Of a stretch of 64,000 nucleotides of DNA, positions 41,906 through 55,200 are shown piece by piece. A model generated the notes under the pieces. That model saw only the letters and a program-made list of their open reading frames with translations, searched no databases and had not been told where the DNA came from. Numbering within the stretch: position 1 is the first letter of the stretch; every line of letters starts with the position of its first letter. A program made the translations under genes and the position numbers. The stretch is from Mytilus edulis (lineage: Eukaryota > Mollusca > Bivalvia > Mytilida > Mytilidae), in the NCBI RefSeq assembly GCF_963676685.1, contig NC_092349.1, positions 79,000,604 to 79,064,603 of the forward strand, given 5' to 3'.

Positions 41906-43192
41906 TCTGTTAGTCTGGTTTTCTGGATAGGTAATCCTCTTATATATTAGCAATCATTCCACATCTATTATAATTTTATTATCTACATGACTGCAAAATA
42001 TAGTTATTATGCATTTGATTAAAGACAATGAAAGAAATATTCCGATATTAAAAATAAAAACAGTAAGGGGATATCTGGCAAGGGTAAAATTCCCCGCAGG
42101 TCGATGGTCACTTGCAAAATTTTCAAATCTGACAACATATTTTGCAGTAAAGGCCTTTGATACATGTATATCAATTTTTAATACACTTTGATTAAAGGCT
42201 TATCAAAAATTGAAACAGTAAGAGCAGAGCTGAAACAGTTTGAACTGATGTTGATGTGCAGGTCAAAGTCTGTCTCCTGTAGAATTTTCGGAAAGATCAG
42301 ACGACCCATGTCCTTGAATGCCACATAATAATTTCTACAAATAAGCAAACATAACTTATAGCAAAAAATAAGTTTATGTTTTTTTAGTAGACATATGACA
42401 AATATTTTGATAAATATAGATACGTATGGACAGATTATTTGATTCAGTGAAACATTTTATGAAAGTTGAAGATACCGTATGCATCCCTCCAATATTTGTG
42501 TTATGCTTAAAATATTCCTAGTAAAAGTAAAAACATTTAGGTACACAATTGAAGTAGTAACCAACCGTACAATTTCATGCTCAACTTCTAGTCCCAAAAG
42601 ATCACAGATATTGCTTGATTGTCTGATTGTTGGTTGCTCAACATCCAGTGGCAAATATTTCATGTATATTCAAGACGAGAACAAATTAACAGTAAATGCT
42701 ATAGGTATGTTATATATGTTGTATTTTATCAGTGTACATTATTTTAGAAGTAGCTTTTTCTGGTACGATAAAATCATACCTTTCTGGAATATCAAAATTC
42801 CTTATATAACATTGACATACTTTATTTACAAATAAATAATACATGAACGCAAAAACCCTGTCAAATAATAAATACACGGATAAACAGTGTTATACGGAAT
42901 TTCTCGTCTTTTAGAAATAGTATATTTTACATGTTTTATGCTGATCACAGTACAATAGCGACGATATAAGGCAATAAATCTCGACAGCATCTTATTCTAA
43001 AACTGAAGTGAGCTGTTTGCGCAAATGTGCCAATCGTTATGAAAGAGAAACTCATCATTTGTGTACATAATGTCTGTCAGTACATTGATAGTTAAACATA
43101 CACAAATTCTTTAACTTTTCTTTTAAGTGTTAAAACATTGATATTGTATAGTTTTGTTTATTGTCTGACTATGCCCTTGCCTGGCTGATATA
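41906..43192. other. Intergenic stretch; no gene recognised
   Basis: Between the convergent ends of the two host genes. 42479-42835 and its antisense are open but lack domains. 42640-42690 (CCAGTGGCAAATATTTCATG) recurs at about 49379-49398, so it is repeat-derived. No clear AATAAA for the - strand gene can be assigned. Confidence 0.4.
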
Positions 43193-43281
43193 TTAATTGG
43201 ACTGGTCCTTTTGAGGTGAACTTTTCTTCTTTCTGGGTGATTTAATATCGATCTCTACATTGCCTCCTGTTAATCGGATAC
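43193..43281 (-). CDS. Membrane-protein gene, terminal exon
   Basis: Acceptor CTATTTTATCAG. Encodes IRLTGGNVEIDIKSPRKKKS and SPQKDQSN, then TAA. The G|GT join with the previous exon restores a Gly codon. Confidence 0.75.
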
Positions 43282-46200
43282 CTGATAAAATAGAAAGAAA
43301 AAATGACCTTGATTTAAATCTTTTATTACGAATAACGATCTATCTTGACACAAAACACATATGTATGTTCGATATATCTATATTATGTGAAAAGTTTATG
43401 ACTTTATTAGTACACTGTTAATTTTTCAAAACATGTATCTAAAAAGAAATCTGTGTGCTTGTTCCTACTGTGAGTATTATATAAAAAAAACAAGAATGTG
43501 TCGATAGTACACGGATGACCCACTCGCACTATCATTTACTATGTTAGATAGACCGTGAAATTGGGGTAAAAACTCTAATTTGGCATTAAAACTAGAAAGA
43601 TCAAATCAAAGGGAACATGTGTACTAAGTTTAAAGTTGATTGGACTTCAACATCATCAAAAACTACCTTGACCAAAAAACTTTAACCTGAACATGGACAC
43701 ACGGACGACAAACGAAGGGACGCACAGACCAGAACAATTTATGCCCCTCTACTATCGTAGGTGGGGCATACACAAGATATATATTTGCAAAGAAAGATGT
43801 ACGTTTGTTAATCTTTTTAACATAATTCGCAAGTTTTCTCGTTTTAGGAATGTTTTAAATTTTGTCACGGCGGGACCTTGTATACCTGATATATGGTATG
43901 TGATTTGGTCATAGTTCTCAACATTCTCGTCCTTTGTTCTCTTGTGGATAGTTCTCTTATTGGCAATCCTACCATACTTTATATATTTTTATAAGATTTT
44001 GTACGAACATTTCCATGTAAGGTACATGTACGATACTAACATACATGTTCAAGTTTTGATGAATTGAATGCACGCATGTAGCTGGACATTTTTCGAGAAA
44101 ATTCGCGCGAAACGTTGAAAATTTAACTTATTGTCCGAATTAATACAACGAAACCACCACGCATTGACAGACAGTTTATTCCAGCAGAACAAAAGAATCG
44201 TGAACAGTTTTCCCAGTGGTGTTTTTTTTTAACACTAAATACATGCTGTATGCATATTTCTTTTCTCACAAGCATTTTGTGTTTAGATTTATAATATCGA
44301 TATCATTTACCAACTTAAAAGTCGCATTCCGTAACATTTTAACAGGAAATCACCCAAAAACACTTCAATATATTCTTACAAGCTGCGATAAAGCATACTT
44401 TACTCCAAATATATTATATGGCGTCACATCTGATTTGGTTAATGTGGTACATTTGTACTTATATTAAACCGTTCGTTTTTCTCGTTAGATGTGTTTTCGC
44501 TGTCTTGTCGGGGCCTTATAGCTGACCATGCCATGATGCGGTAAGGGCTTTGCTCTTTGTTGATGGCCATACGGTAATCAATAGTTGTTAATTTCTGTGT
44601 CATTTGTTCTCTTGTGGAGAGTTGTCTCATTGGCAATCATACCTCATCTTTTTTTTTACATTAACCAAATAACATAAGTATTTGTCAGTTGATTGACAGA
44701 TATTTTATAAACCTACTCTACCTCTATTGGTTTGTTGAACCTCCATAGGACCAATCTGCTCAACAGCAATAGTATTATCTTCATGTTGTATATGAACTGT
44801 ACCGTTACCGTCCCCGGGAAAGCGTATACTGGGTGTTCGCCTCTTTTTCTTTTTCTTTCGTTTCTTTTTCAGTTCAGAATATTGCTAATACATAACGTAA
44901 AAATATCTATGTTAAAGGTTTTGAATTAGAAATTATGTTTACTTGTATTGATATTTTAATTTCACCTATCAGTCCATGTTTATAATTACACGGCCGACAC
45001 TCGGCTAACCGAGAGATAGGTCGGTTAATCTATATTGAGTATGCGGCTATATCGGCGGTTGGTCTGTTAATCGGGTTGGTTATACGTCTGTTAAGAGTAA
45101 AACGCACAATTTTAATATTAAAATCTATTTAATATACAGATTTTAGGTACATTATAAGAATCAAATCAAAAAAAGAAAAGTGTCCGACAAAATGATATAT
45201 ATCATAGAACAGTTTCCAACTGTAAAAACATTTCATAGTCTGCGCAGTTTTCAGTAAAACTAAAAGGCGTAGCGCAAGTATGTAGTATTTATGCTTATAC
45301 GCATAGCAATTTTTGTAATGAAAGGCGAAAAAAACAATTTTAGATATCATTTAAAGGACACAAAATCGTACTTTGGTTCTAAAATATAAATTGAAATTAG
45401 TAAATATTTCATAATTGTAATATAACGTGAGTAATACCACGTTTTCGTGAACATTATGGGAATAAAGTCTGTTAATGGGTTGGACAATTGAAATTGTGTC
45501 AGTTAAGAGTTATTTAGCCACGACAATAGTTGTGCTACCTTTATATTGTCCCTTTGAAAAAGTTAAGAATGAGATGCTCTTGAGTAAAAAAAAATGACAA
45601 TACGCTGCAACAGTATCCTTCTAGTAAGAATATTTTTATTTTGACTTCCTTTGCATTTTATTAAGAGGTGTGTTACTTCAATATATGGATATGGATTGCC
45701 TGCTGGAATATGCATGAATCTATTATTAACGTTTTCTTCAGCCTTAAGTTTTGTGTCTGTTCAAAGTAGCACGTTCTCAAATCCGTCCGAAAGTGTCTTT
45801 CTAATACAACACAGGGTACATATAACGTGTTGTCGTTCTCATATGCACATGATATTTGTCACTGGACGTTAAACTCTAAATCGTCAACATCATCCGATTG
45901 GTTCTTTTCTTCTATTACTGAATCATCTGTTGTTTTCAAATCAGTTTTAATTCATTTTATTCCGTTTAGTTCCTTTCTACATAAGTGCAGAGGAGAACTG
46001 CAGTTGTCCGCATGTAAACTTTAAGCATTTATTACCAATATGAGTACATAGCAATCCGTTACTGTTTCAACACCCAGGGGTGTTTCATGTCTTTATTCTC
46101 AAACAGTTATTATTTTTTTCTATCTTTTTTTATTAATGCATCACTTCCTACTGTCCTAATCTATTATTCTATATATTCTGTGTTTCCATCCAGATTCTCG

Positions 46201-49200
46201 TGTATACAATGAGGGTCCGGATTGGGGGTGTTGTTTATTTCTATATTCTTTAAATTGTCTGTTACTACATTTTATTTTATCTTACTCATTGTCATTTCTT
46301 TATTCTTTATATATTCTATCATCCCAATATATTTTACTTAGTGATGTTTAATTACATTACGACGTTTATCTCTGATTTATATACTGGTTAATACCAATTT
46401 AGATACAAATTAGTGTCATTCATGACAACCTAAACAGAATCCACATGATATATGCGACCATTCTTGGATGAAATCAATATGTATAGATTATAACATGCCC
46501 TTTTCTATATTAGCCCTGGTATCATCCCGAGACTCCCATATCGGCCTCGAGGCTTTAGCCGAGGGCCGATATGGGTCGAGGGATGATACCAGGGCAAATA
46601 TGGAAAAACATGTTATAATCTTTAAGCTACATGTATTTATCACATATTTAAGTGTTGCAGAAAAGAGGGGAAAAAGTTCAATTATAACAATTTAATAAAA
46701 CATAACAGGTAAATCTTAAAAATTTATCCGTATCCGTAACAAATATGTGATAAGATATAAATAACACATAGCTGAGAGGGTGATAGAGCAGATTGGGTCC
46801 CGAGAAAACATTGTCAACCGCGGCGAAGCCAAGGTTGACAATGTTTTTTCGGGGGATACCTATCTGCTCTATCACCCTCTCAGCTATGTGATATTTGATT
46901 TATTATAATGAATGCCCTATCATCATTTTCTTTAACAGATGAGTTTTATTATAAAGTATTTTCTATGTAGTCACGTACTTGACAGCGTAACGGGTATTTG
47001 AAAAATCATCAGAAGTGAAGTAAATAGACAATAGTAGTGCATTGACTTGACATATGAACGATACAAGGATTAGGCCCGAAACGGGAAAAAAGCTCTGCTA
47101 TCAAGAAAAAAATTATTTTCAATTGTTGTTATTTTGTTATTGTTATTTATTTTATTTAAATTTTGGGTAAATACCCCTTTCAAAAGGCCTCATATCTGGC
47201 TGAGAAATATACATCACAATGAACATGAAATGTACATCACCAGTTGAAACCCATCGATGGTGAACGAATGCGTTTAATATCAACAATAAGCATAACACAC
47301 AATGATTTATAGGTTTTAAAGTAAAAATATTAACAAGTGAAATACGTTTTTCCAACAATTGTAAAAGAAATAAGTTTGAGTCGTTCCACGCTTCGTTGTA
47401 TAGTAAATTAGAACTTTAATCATTGTCTATAAAATAACTTGATGTAGATTCAATTCATTGTCGTTTAAACTGCCGATTTTTGATTGGTCTAGCCGAGAGG
47501 GTGACATTCCAAAAAAATGTCACCCGCTCAGCCATGTGATAGAGTAAATTAACACTTTCGTATTAGGCAATCAAAATATGGCATTTTAACATGATGTATA
47601 ATAATACTTTAATATTACACTTTTTTATATCAGTTTTCAATATTCATGGCCTAAATTCATTGTTCATGTCAGTGTTTCCGTATATCATGTTTCATTGCTC
47701 ATGTGTTGTTTCCGTATATTTTAGCCACTCTTCTTGAGCCTAACCCATTTGATCCGATAACACCCCATACAGCAATAAAATTATACTTTTATTGCCATTC
47801 ATAACTCTTAACAGACCAATTAACAGACCGGGTTTTATACATCCGACCCATTAACAGACCAGGTTTTAAATAAAGATTGACTTATGTCACCAAAATACAG
47901 ATTAATGAGTAGATTTTTCACACAATGATATCAATTTGGTTGACAAACATAATGGCTGTCTTTGTTCGATGTTCAAAATATCGCATGCAAGTAAATTCAA
48001 CCAACGTGTCTTTTTGTGTACATTTTGTGTGTGTAAAATGTGTATAAATTTATTGATGAGTAACACGCCTTTTCATTTTATAGATCGTACATCGAAGCTA
48101 GAAAAATAATAATTACACCACTGGATTCAGTACATTGAATTGTTCTGTTAGACATGAATAATTTTTATGATAAACATATATTTAAAAAGTTATACAATGA
48201 AACATGCAGAATTTCTAATGATTTCCTCGATAACACCTGATTAACAGACTTTAGCCAACCCGATTAACAGACCCACCGCCGATATAGCCACATACTCAAT
48301 ATAGATTAACCGACCAATCTCTCGGTTAGCCGAGTGTCGGCCGTGAATTAGGCATAGTTTATAAGTCTGGTTTACTTGTGTGCATATACATATATATTCT
48401 CTTTTCTCGTTTTTGTACATAGAAGACTGTTGGGTTTTCCGTTTGAATAGTTTAACACTTGTAATTTTGGGACTCTTTATAGCTTGCTGTTCGGTGTGAA
48501 CCAAGGCTCCGTTTCGAAGGCCGTACCTTGACCTACAATTGTTTACTTTTATAAATTGTTACTTGGATTGAGAGTTGTCTCATTTGCCACATCTTTCTTT
48601 ATCTATATAACTTCTATTGATTTATGTTCTTTTGGGTTAAAAATATTTAATGTTGATTAACTATTCAAATAGATAGAAATATGAGTTTATACTCTGTGTT
48701 GAAGACCACCGTACTAAGACATGTATAGTTTACTTTTACAAATTGTGACTTAGATGGAGAGGTGTCCCATGGGCACTCATATCACATATACTTATATCTA
48801 TATATGTGAGTAAGAATTTTCTTTCTTGATTGCTATAAAGAATTTTAAAGCCAGGTATGTTTAAAGAATCGAAATAATATTCGACGTATAATTGCAGAAG
48901 TGATCAATACATACTTTTGATTTTTGTGAAATCATGTTACGTATCTAAACAACGATTTTGTTATAACAAAATGTAACAATCTTCTTAGATATTTTCTTGG
49001 TGTGAATTATAATTTTATATAACGATTTCTTACATCCGGGGCTAATGGACCGCTATGTCGACTGTTCAATGCATCATCGTTGGCGGTTTTAGAACATAAT
49101 AAATCATTGGAATGAGGTGAACTCTCTGTGATAGGTTGGGTCCTTGTAACCAATGTAGTGTCGGGTCCACTGATGACCCCTCTCTGCTGTGATATCTGTT

Positions 49201-52200
49201 GTGTTAGATTTTCACTTAATCTATTCATTTCATCACGGAGTGACTGTATTTCTTTGTTATTCTCAATAATTTCACTAGAAGCGACATCGTGTTTGCCACC
49301 GCTCGCTTCTACTTCTTCCTCCAGCAGTTTCTAGAAAGTAAAGTAATTCTTATTATACATCTGTATGTATTTGCATGTCCAGTGGCACATATTTCATGCA
49401 TACTTATATGAAGTGATAACAGTTAACAAGTTATTACAAATGGTTAAATGTTATTCAAATACCTGATTTGGGATGTATTCATCGCTCCTATCTTCAAACA
49501 TTCTTAAGCGTTCATTGCACTCTTGAATTTGATTTCTCAGTTTCTGCATCTTTCTCTGTCGTTTTCTCTCTGCCTTCTCCGAGTCTTCTGTAGTTTTATT
49601 GATTTCTTCTTTAAATTCATTGCTTTGTTGGGCCATTTTTTCTGTAATATCATGTTGAAAGGTCATAACCTCTTCTCGTACTTGGTTTATATTATTGTTT
49701 GTATGCTCAGTTAAGTCTCTTCTCATTTCACTCATTTTACCATGCATGAAGGTTTCCACTATGGCTTGGTTGATATTCTAGAAAACAAATATGGAATTGA
49801 AAAGCATATAATTCGATTAACACCACGGTTTAATTAGAAAATAAATCCAGCATCAGCGTGGATTATTGGTAATCTTACTTTTTACACATTTCTAGGAACA
49901 GTATCAGTTAAAAAGTAGACCCTGTATATTTCATGTAGGGTTATAGTTGGCGTAGCTTATTCTAGTTACTAGTAGTAGTGGTGTTGCGTCCCTTAATAGT
50001 GAAGACAATCTAGCTGTTTATAAAAAAGGTAAAGGTCAGTCGTATACCAATGGTTTTCTACTAAGTCACATAGGCTAGGATGAAATTTGAAAAAAATAGG
50101 CAGGACAGGAGTTTTGAGTAAAAAAAAGGCAGGATGAGACACATACAAAAAAAAAAGTCAGGACGACAATTTAGGTAAAAAAAAGTCAGGATAAACTGAA
50201 AAAAAGGCAGGACCAAACAGAGTGAAAAATAAAAAGGCAGGACAGAGATTACAGCTAAAAAATAAATGCAGGACAAAATTTTTCATCCTAGCCCCCCCCC
50301 CCCTCCCATAAAAATCAAATGGTAGCTCCCTAAACGAGGTTGAGGGGTCGATTGATCTCTCACAAACATTTGATTTTGTAGATGTCCAAAATCAGTAGCC
50401 TGGCATTAAGTAGTTGCCGTTCGTTGCTGCTTCTCATCTATGTTTTTTTTTTATTTGAACTGTGTCATATTTTGTCAAGTCAGGGCCGGTTATAGTGAAT
50501 CCGGGTCCGTTCGCGCCCATTCACGTTCGCACCCACTCATGTTCGCCCCCTTTCACTTTCACACCCTACATGTTCGCGCCCAATTTTAATTGGTTTTGTG
50601 TTTAATAACTTTGTAATCAAGTGTTGGCAAGTGAATTCTTATAAGTATATTTGTTGTCATTGTTTCAAAATAAAGTGAGACAGCATTAATTTAAATTTAA
50701 AATAGTAATAATTATGGTTTGGTTTGCTCATTGTTGAAAGTGTTATGTTATCTATAGTTGCATTAATAACCTTCATTTAGACTCTGTGGTCACCAGCCCA
50801 TGCAGTACTTAGTCAGCACTTCTGTGTTGACATGGATTAGTATGGAACGCCATAGCTGTCTTATGTGTCTTTTTTATTATAATAAGGTGGGTTTTTATTA
50901 TACGAAGGTGCTTTTCTATTATACGAAGGTGGTTTTTTATTATACGAAGGTGGTTTTCTATTATACGTTGGTGGTTTTCTATTATACGAAGGAGGTTTTC
51001 TATTACACGATGGTGGTTTTCTATTATACGATGGTGGTTTTCTATTATACGATGGTGGTTTTCTATTATACGATGGGGGTTTTCTATTATACGAAGGTGC
51101 TTTTCTATTATGTGGATGAGCTTTTTAACCGGATTTTTGTGACAAAAATGTCGGTTATTGATTTGGGGATGTACGGCGGGCGGGCGGGCGGGCGGGCGGC
51201 AATCAAATGTTGTCCGTGCATTAACTCATGAACTGTTCAACCAAAGCTTTTAAAATTTTAATATGTTGTTACTGACAACTAAATGAAGGTCAAGTTCAAT
51301 AATGGCGATTTTGACTTTTACCGTTCAGGAGTTATGGTTCTTGAAAGATTGAAAAATGGAGTTGTCCGTGCATTTACGCATGAACTGTTCTACCAAAGCT
51401 TCCCAAATTTTAATATGTTGTTACTAATGAAAGAATGGAGGTCAAGTTCAATAATGACGAATTTGACTTTTACCGTTCAGGAGTTATGGTTCTTGAAAGA
51501 TTGAAAAATGGAGTTTCCAGTCGTGTCCGTGCATTTATGCATGAACTGTTCTACCAAAGCTTCCGAAATTTTAATATGCTGTTACTGATGACAAAATGGA
51601 GGTCAAGTTCAATAATGACGATTTTGACTTTTACCGTTCAGGAGTTATGGTTCTTGAAAGATTGAAAAATGGTTTTTCCCGTCGTGTCCGTGCATTTTCT
51701 CATGAACCATTCAACCAAAGCTTTTGAAATTTTAATATGTTGTTACTGATGACAAAATAGAGGTCAAGTTCAATAATGACGATTTTGAATTTTACCGTTC
51801 AGGAGTTATGGTTCTTGAAAGATCGTAAAATGGCGTTTCCATTCAGGTTGTTGCATTTACTCATGAACCATTCAATCTAAGCTTTTCAAATTTTAATATG
51901 TTGATACTGATGACAAAATGGAGGTCAAATTTGATATTGACGATTTTCACTTTCACCATTCATCAGTAATGGTTCTTGTGATATTGCCAGGACACAAATA
52001 AATGTTAATAAATCCGGTTTGCTGTCGTTGTGACAGCCTCTTGTCTAATATGTGGATGTGGTTCCCGTAATTAACCGGAAGTGTGGCGTGTCACATGATT
52101 TGAAAACAGGGACGGGTCAATTGCTAAATTGCTTAGATAAACCATGAACAATAATTTGCTTTCTCAAGACAGATTGGTTCGTACGCTATGTATCAGTTTT

Positions 52201-55200
52201 AATTAATAGTAATAATTGATAGATATTTTCTTTACATATTCTGATTACCTCTATGTCATTTTTTGAGATTTCTTGATGACTTGAGATTTCTTCACCATTA
52301 AATTGTGCTTTAAGAGTAATGTCACCATTGTCTGTAACAGAAATATGTTAGAGGATACAAATAAATTAGAGGATACACTGAAATTAATCAAATATTTTTT
52401 TTAGTTTTTCTAGTTGTCTATTTCGCATTGTTCTCATATTTGAAATTTAATGCTGTATACTACAGATGGAAAAAAAATCACGATTTTTTTGTAATTGTTG
52501 TCTTATGAATATTTTTGCTCATAAGGTAAGAGTTGCCAGAAACAGATAATCAATTTGTTAAATATAATAACATGGTGACTATTTATTTCATTGTTTTTTA
52601 TCTTACCAGAAGAAGGGACATCATTTCCTGATACATCATGTGAGTTTATCATAGCTCCATTCTTTTTAACTTCATTACTTGTACCGATGTCTTCGTCTTC
52701 AATTGATTTGCATGACTGAATGTCTGCATTATGACTGTTTGACTTAGAATTTGAATCTATTTCTTGATTATCATTCTTCTGGTTGTCTACAGAAGAACTG
52801 ATTGATACTTCATCTGACTTTCTTGTATTCTGTTCTTCATTTTCGTTAGACAGTTCTGCATCACTATTTTCATCATCTGGTGTATAGCCGTCATTTTGGT
52901 CATTTTCAATTTCATTTTTCTTACTGGCATCACATGCTTCATTTTCTATATGAAGATTTACTTTATTGTGTTGTAGACAATTGGCATAGTCCGTACTAAA
53001 ATGTCTGTCTTCTCCTTCTGTATACTCATTCTCAATGTAGTTCTTATCATCTTCCGCTGGTGTAGTTTTTGTCTTTCGATTGCTTAACAGATGAAGAAAG
53101 GAAAATTTCCTTTTGTTATTTAACATTTCCCATTGAATTAATTATGCGAGTTAAATTTATTATTATCCTTATTTGATAATTTGAAAGTTTGTCACTTTAT
53201 TAATTTTGTTTTGGTTAACGTTTATATTGCTTAATATTGAAAATAAATGATGAATACATCATACTAAAACGGTAGCTACTAAATTGCCACAGTCTTTACA
53301 ATATTTTTATATGTACTACATATATCAATTTGAAGAAAGGTTGGAGATTTCCAAATACAAATGCACCTACTAGGGATTTATATTTTCTGTAGTCCCATTT
53401 GTTTTGGTGTTCACAGTATTATGTATATTTTTCTTTTCAAACTAAGGATAATAACCGTAAATTAATTTTGGTCATACAGTTCTATGCTTGTTTCGGTACT
53501 TGTACATCATTGGCGTCTCAAATATCTGGATTTGTGCGTTCCTGATGAGGAGAATACAACAAATACACTTCGGACGGATACATTTTATAAAGTATAATTT
53601 TCAATCTGTTACGACAATATAAATACACAAGTACATTTAATTGACATCATATATTTATATTTTGTACTTTGTTATCAGTGTTGTACTAAGATGTTTGTTA
53701 GCTACTTACTGTTTTCTATAACATATGAATATCAATATCAGCACAATCACAATCATAAAAACACTAACTACTGATATCACGATTACAGTTATGGTCTGGT
53801 TGCCATCACTTGCTGGATTGTCAGAATGTCTAAAGTTGCTTGTCTGAAAACCAGATGAGAAATAATTGTTCTTTATAATACAAAGTATCTAAAACATGTT
53901 TAGTTCTTTATCTATTTTGATGCCATTATACATATACATAATATGTTCCTTATTTATTTTTAACAAGTTAACTAAGGACACCTTTTAGTGTTTTGTGTGT
54001 TAAATATACCAATTATACTACATCAAACGCGCAAACATGTATCAACCGTCAAAATAGCTTCTCTTATGACCGAGGACAATGTATTTGAATATAGAAAGAA
54101 GTTCAGGCGCTGATTGAGCATGAAAAAACTAAAAATTGGCAAACAACTCAGGCAAAAGTTAATAAACGATGTTCAAATTTCATCGATAACAAAAGTACCA
54201 GTTGAGGTAGAAACAACCAAATATAAAAAACACATGATATTGAAGTTGTGTAACCATACAAGACGGATAAACATGAAAGTTATGATGAAGATCAACACTA
54301 AATGTGTAATCTTGTGGCAAATCTTAAGTCTACAAAAAAAATCCGAAAGAAAAAGTAGTATTGTTACAAGTGATAAAAAAGTAGATCTCCATGTGAAACA
54401 CAGTCTAAAAAAAAATATCAAAATGCTCGACGAATATAATGAAACATTTTTTAATTTTCTAACAATAGTTAATGATTAATTCGATCTCTATCAGTTAAGA
54501 AAATAGAAACAACAGCTTTATCTAGTAACCTAAATTATTTACATAAACTCATCACAGATTTTAGAACTGAAATTAATAATTTGTTCCAAGCGCGCGTTTC
54601 GTCTACAAAAGACTTATCAGTGACGCTTGAATAAATAAGAGTTAAAAAAAAATTAAAGTACGAAGTTGAGGGGCTTTGAGGACCAATAAATCATAAACGT
54701 TTTGCCAAATACATCTAAGGTAATCTATTCATGAGTAAGAACAGCCTTAGTATTTAAAAAAATTAAAGTTTTGCAAACAGTTAATTTATAATTTGGACCA
54801 CATCAATGATAATTCATGTTAACACATAAGTGCTGACTACTAGTAGTTACTTACAGACTTATTAAAACTAGTTGTAGTTCTTTCGTTTGTTACAGTGGAT
54901 AATAAGAAGGACGTCGAATATAATGTAGATAATGTTGTTGGTGAACTGCTACTCATAATAGACGTTGAGACCGTTTCAGTGGGTACAGTGGTCGTATTAA
55001 TCGACGTGGAGACCGTTTCAGTGGGTTCAATGGTTGAGAGTCCTATTAAAATATTTATTTCAGGTTAAAACAAACAGTAATCAAAACAAATTATCAAATT
55101 TTGTCCATTTATTGTTTTTCGATGCGTTCTCTCTTGCTCTAATTACAGAGTATTCTATCTCAATTTCGAGTATTGTTTTTAAATAGATTTACGAAATATA

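Larger units (their letters stand above)
44989..48345. mobile_element. 3.36-kb non-autonomous element with about 105-bp TIRs
   Basis: The left end CACGGCCGACACTCGG and the right end CCGAGTGTCGGCCGTG are inverted. Similarity continues about 105 bp (GGTCGGTTAATCTATATTGA; CTGTTAATCGGGTTGG). The 5-bp direct repeat AATTA flanks both sides (44984-44988 and 48346-48350). It carries no transposase-like ORF but has two strong internal palindromes and a third weaker one. The motif TTAACAGAC(C/A) recurs inside. It sits in the intron between the coiled-coil and polybasic exons of the membrane-protein gene. A solo end lies at 8690-8876. Confidence 0.82.

Noticed and set aside
42479-42835. 118-residue + strand ORF and its antisense partner
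   Set aside because: Part of it (CCAGTGGCAAATATTTCATG) recurs near 49380, so it is repeat-derived; there is no domain.
51175-51200. GC-rich run as a CpG-island promoter
   Set aside because: It is the GGCG microsatellite of the Helitron-like element, not a promoter.
50800-51231. 143-residue ORF with YYTKVVF-type repeats
   Set aside because: It is the translation of a 21-bp minisatellite without stop codons; no splice sites or flanking coding sequence support a protein.
53083-53126. Upstream Met extension of the acidic exon (MLNNKRKFSFLHLL)
   Set aside because: These codons fall in the polypyrimidine tract before the acceptor; phase agreement with the transmembrane exon supports starting the exon at 53082.
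54114-54479. 121-residue lysine-rich + strand ORF
   Set aside because: It lies in an intron of the membrane-protein gene on the opposite strand, is AT-driven in composition and has no domain or splice support.
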